NCBI GenBank assembly: GCA_958404085.1
Contig: CATXZX010000146.1
Span: forward strand, 1 to 5,701
From: an uncultured Prevotellaceae bacterium
GTDB taxonomy: Bacteria; Bacteroidota; Bacteroidia; Bacteroidales; Bacteroidaceae
Direction of reading: 5' to 3'
Length of the DNA stretch: 5,701 nucleotides
Position numbers and translations under genes: made by a program. This document shows positions 4,043 through 5,701 of the stretch, in pieces. The notes beneath the pieces were generated by a model. It worked only from the letters and a program-made list of their open reading frames with translations. It did not search any database and was not told the DNA's origin. The first letter of the stretch is position 1. Each line of letters begins with the position of its first letter.

Positions 4043-5701
4043 ATGGCAATAAACCCAATGCAAAGCGAAAAGGAAGCACGTAATGCATTGTTCAAAAAAA
4101 TGTTGATGTGCGTAGGTGTCGGAATTGTGGCATTAGTTCTGGCGGGATATGTCGCTCAGTCAATGGGATACCTCATGTCTCTTGGAAACTCATGGAATCG
4201 TAAAGAGTTCACATTAAACCCGTTTAAGAGCCTCATATACTGTGTGAGCACGAAATACGGCTGGATATCAATAGCGTTGCTTATTTTTGTTGCAACGGCA
4301 GTCGTGGTATACCTACGTCACTACGACAAGTTCTATGGCAGAGATAATGACGCACGCGGATTTAAGCGCAGCAGTAAAGGCACATACGGTACGGCGTCGT
4401 TAATGGATAAGAACGATATCAAGAGGATTATGTGTGTAAAGCCCATAGAGGATACATACGGAACCATATTGGGGACTCTCGGAAAGAAGGAGATAGTCAG
4501 CGTACCGACAAATCAAAAAGGCATTCAACTGAACCCGCATGTCGCGGTATATGGCGCATCCGGCTCTGGCAAATCATGGTCCTTCGTCCGTCCACAGATA
4601 TTCCAATGCGCGAAGCGTCGCGAGAGCATTATCGTAACCGACAGCAAAGGAGAAATGTATCGGGACACTTCTATTCTGCTGCGCAAGATGGGTTACAACG
4701 TCAAGGTGTTCAATCTGGTAAACCCCGACAACAGTGATGCGTGGAATTGCTTCGGAGATATGACGGGCACGGAGGATTACCTCTTTATGTGCCAGCAGTT
4801 GGCCGAAAGCGTAGTTAAAAATACGCAAGTCGGAGGCAAGCCGGGTCTGTTTGATGCGCAGATACAGTCACTGCTTACAAGCTTGGCCTTGTATGTGCTT
4901 CTGGATAGGAATAGAGCTCCCGAAGACAAGAGCCTTGGCGCTATCTACCGCCTGCTAACCAGTAAAACGTCAGAGGAGTTGGAGAATCTGGTCAACAGCG
5001 CTAACATCGAATGGCAGATAGAAAATAGAGGAGAAGAACATCCCTGCAGAGCTCCGTTCCAACCCTTTATCGAAGCATCGCCAAACGCGAAAGCTAACAT
5101 AAAGAGTAGTCTTGGAAGTAAGCTTCAGCTGCTGCAGAACCCGCGCATAGATAACATAACCAAATACAATGAGATATCTCTTACTCGCCCAGGCAAGGAA
5201 CCCTGCGCATATTTCGTACTGATGTCGGACCAAGACAACACAATGAACTTCCTAAGCGCATTATTCTTCAACTTTCTGTTCATCCGTCTGGTGCGATACG
5301 CAGATTCTACTCCAAACGGCATGTGTCAGGTCCCGGTCAACTTCATACTCGACGAATTCGTCAACATCGGACAGATACCGGATTTCACGAAGAAATTGAG
5401 TACGGTGCGCAGCCGTGGATTGAGCGTATCGTGTATCTTCCAGAACATATCACAGCTTGAAACTCAATACACCCAGGATGGCGCGGCTATCATTCTCGGC
5501 AACTGCGACACCCAACTGGTTTTAGGCGTATCGGCAGACCCCAAAACCGCCAAACTCGTGACTGACCTGTGCGGCACAATGACAGTAAACGTCAATTCTA
5601 CGCGCTTCGCGCAGCATTCGATGCAGGTGGCTGAGATAATCCCTGCCTACCAGACTACAGAAGGACTCGGTAAGCGAGACGTATTTACCCCTGACGAGGT
5701 A
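4043..5701 (+). CDS. VirD4/TraG-type type IV coupling protein (3' end outside window)
   Basis: The frame is open from ATG 4043 to the window end: 553 residues, with the C-terminus missing. Coupling proteins are membrane-anchored hexameric ATPases that bring the relaxase-DNA complex to the type IV channel. Two membrane helices are seen (about 21-40, MCVGVGIVALVLAGYVAQ; and 74-91, WISIALLIFVATAVVVYL). The motor domain follows: Walker A GASGSGKS (171-178, K177), TDSKGE (199-204), the family-typical FNLVNPDNSDAWNCF, Walker B NFILDEF (433-439, D437 and E438), and FQNISQLE with Q467. The all-alpha-type segment around 270-340 lies between the motifs. All nucleotide-binding residues are intact. Length is in keeping with Gram-positive TraG proteins of roughly 600 residues, so only a short end is probably missing. 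Adjacent gene content places it in the same transfer module as the VirB4-like ATPase. Confidence 0.95.
   Translation, partial: MAINPMQSEKEARNALFKKMLMCVGVGIVALVLAGYVAQSMGYLMSLGNSWNRKEFTLNPFKSLIYCVSTKYGWISIALLIFVATAVVVYLRHYDKFYGRDNDARGFKRSSKGTYGTASLMDKNDIKRIMCVKPIEDTYGTILGTLGKKEIVSVPTNQKGIQLNPHVAVYGASGSGKSWSFVRPQIFQCAKRRESIIVTDSKGEMYRDTSILLRKMGYNVKVFNLVNPDNSDAWNCFGDMTGTEDYLFMCQQLAESVVKNTQVGGKPGLFDAQIQSLLTSLALYVLLDRNRAPEDKSLGAIYRLLTSKTSEELENLVNSANIEWQIENRGEEHPCRAPFQPFIEASPNAKANIKSSLGSKLQLLQNPRIDNITKYNEISLTRPGKEPCAYFVLMSDQDNTMNFLSALFFNFLFIRLVRYADSTPNGMCQVPVNFILDEFVNIGQIPDFTKKLSTVRSRGLSVSCIFQNISQLETQYTQDGAAIILGNCDTQLVLGVSADPKTAKLVTDLCGTMTVNVNSTRFAQHSMQVAEIIPAYQTTEGLGKRDVFTPDEV

Noticed and set aside
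4432..4737. 101-codon + strand frame inside the coupling-protein gene
   Set aside because: It is a shifted frame over the Walker A region of an intact, well-supported gene.
1..5701. CRISPR array, tRNA or insertion sequence
   Set aside because: No regularly spaced repeats of CRISPR length, no tRNA-like cloverleaf and no transposase or terminal inverted repeats were seen.

Overview
The window looks like part of the transfer module of an integrative and conjugative element (or a large conjugative plasmid) from a Gram-positive anaerobe, probably a Clostridia/Oscillospirales-type member of Bacillota. This rests on protein character: a Gram-positive VirB4/TraE-type ATPase at the left edge, a TraG/VirD4-type coupling protein at the right edge, and between them small accessory proteins of the kind common in gut-Clostridia elements. 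All genes are on the + strand and use the standard code. Taxonomy and element family are inferred, because no integrase, relaxase, attachment site or rRNA is visible.

Layout. 1-864: C-terminal part of a VirB4-like conjugation ATPase, cut by the left edge. 865-1080: AT-rich non-coding stretch with helically spaced ATAAAAC repeats, TGTACACT repeats and weak promoter-like -10 boxes. 1081-1203: a 40-residue ORF for a possible one-helix membrane peptide. 1209-1856: an unrecognised protein with a probable N-terminal winged helix. 1853-2503: a protein whose C-terminal part matches the D-x-D-N...D-D catalytic pattern of RusA Holliday-junction resolvases with the right spacing, but which lacks the conserved lysine. 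The stretch 1081-2503 reads as one translationally coupled operon.

2501-2757 is the most unusual part. An extended -10 promoter (TGGTATAAT) would start a transcript at about 2536, exactly where a set of inverted and direct repeats begins. The resulting leader of about 230 nt can form a long stem, competing hairpins and a pseudoknot-like pairing. It also carries two overlapping 22-codon ORFs, the first very arginine-rich, before reaching a protein that I tentatively place near the replication-relaxation family (2770-3879). This is a candidate cis-regulatory or stand-alone structured RNA, with a plasmid/ICE origin (iterons, oriT) as the main alternative.

3880-4042 holds a clear terminator-like hairpin and a second nested hairpin. 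The coupling-protein gene (4043 to beyond 5701) then begins with a good ribosome binding site, two membrane segments, a Walker A GASGSGKS and a Walker B ILDEF. Working model: the two ATPases belong to the type IV secretion machine, while the 1081-3879 block supplies DNA-processing or regulatory functions under its own promoters.
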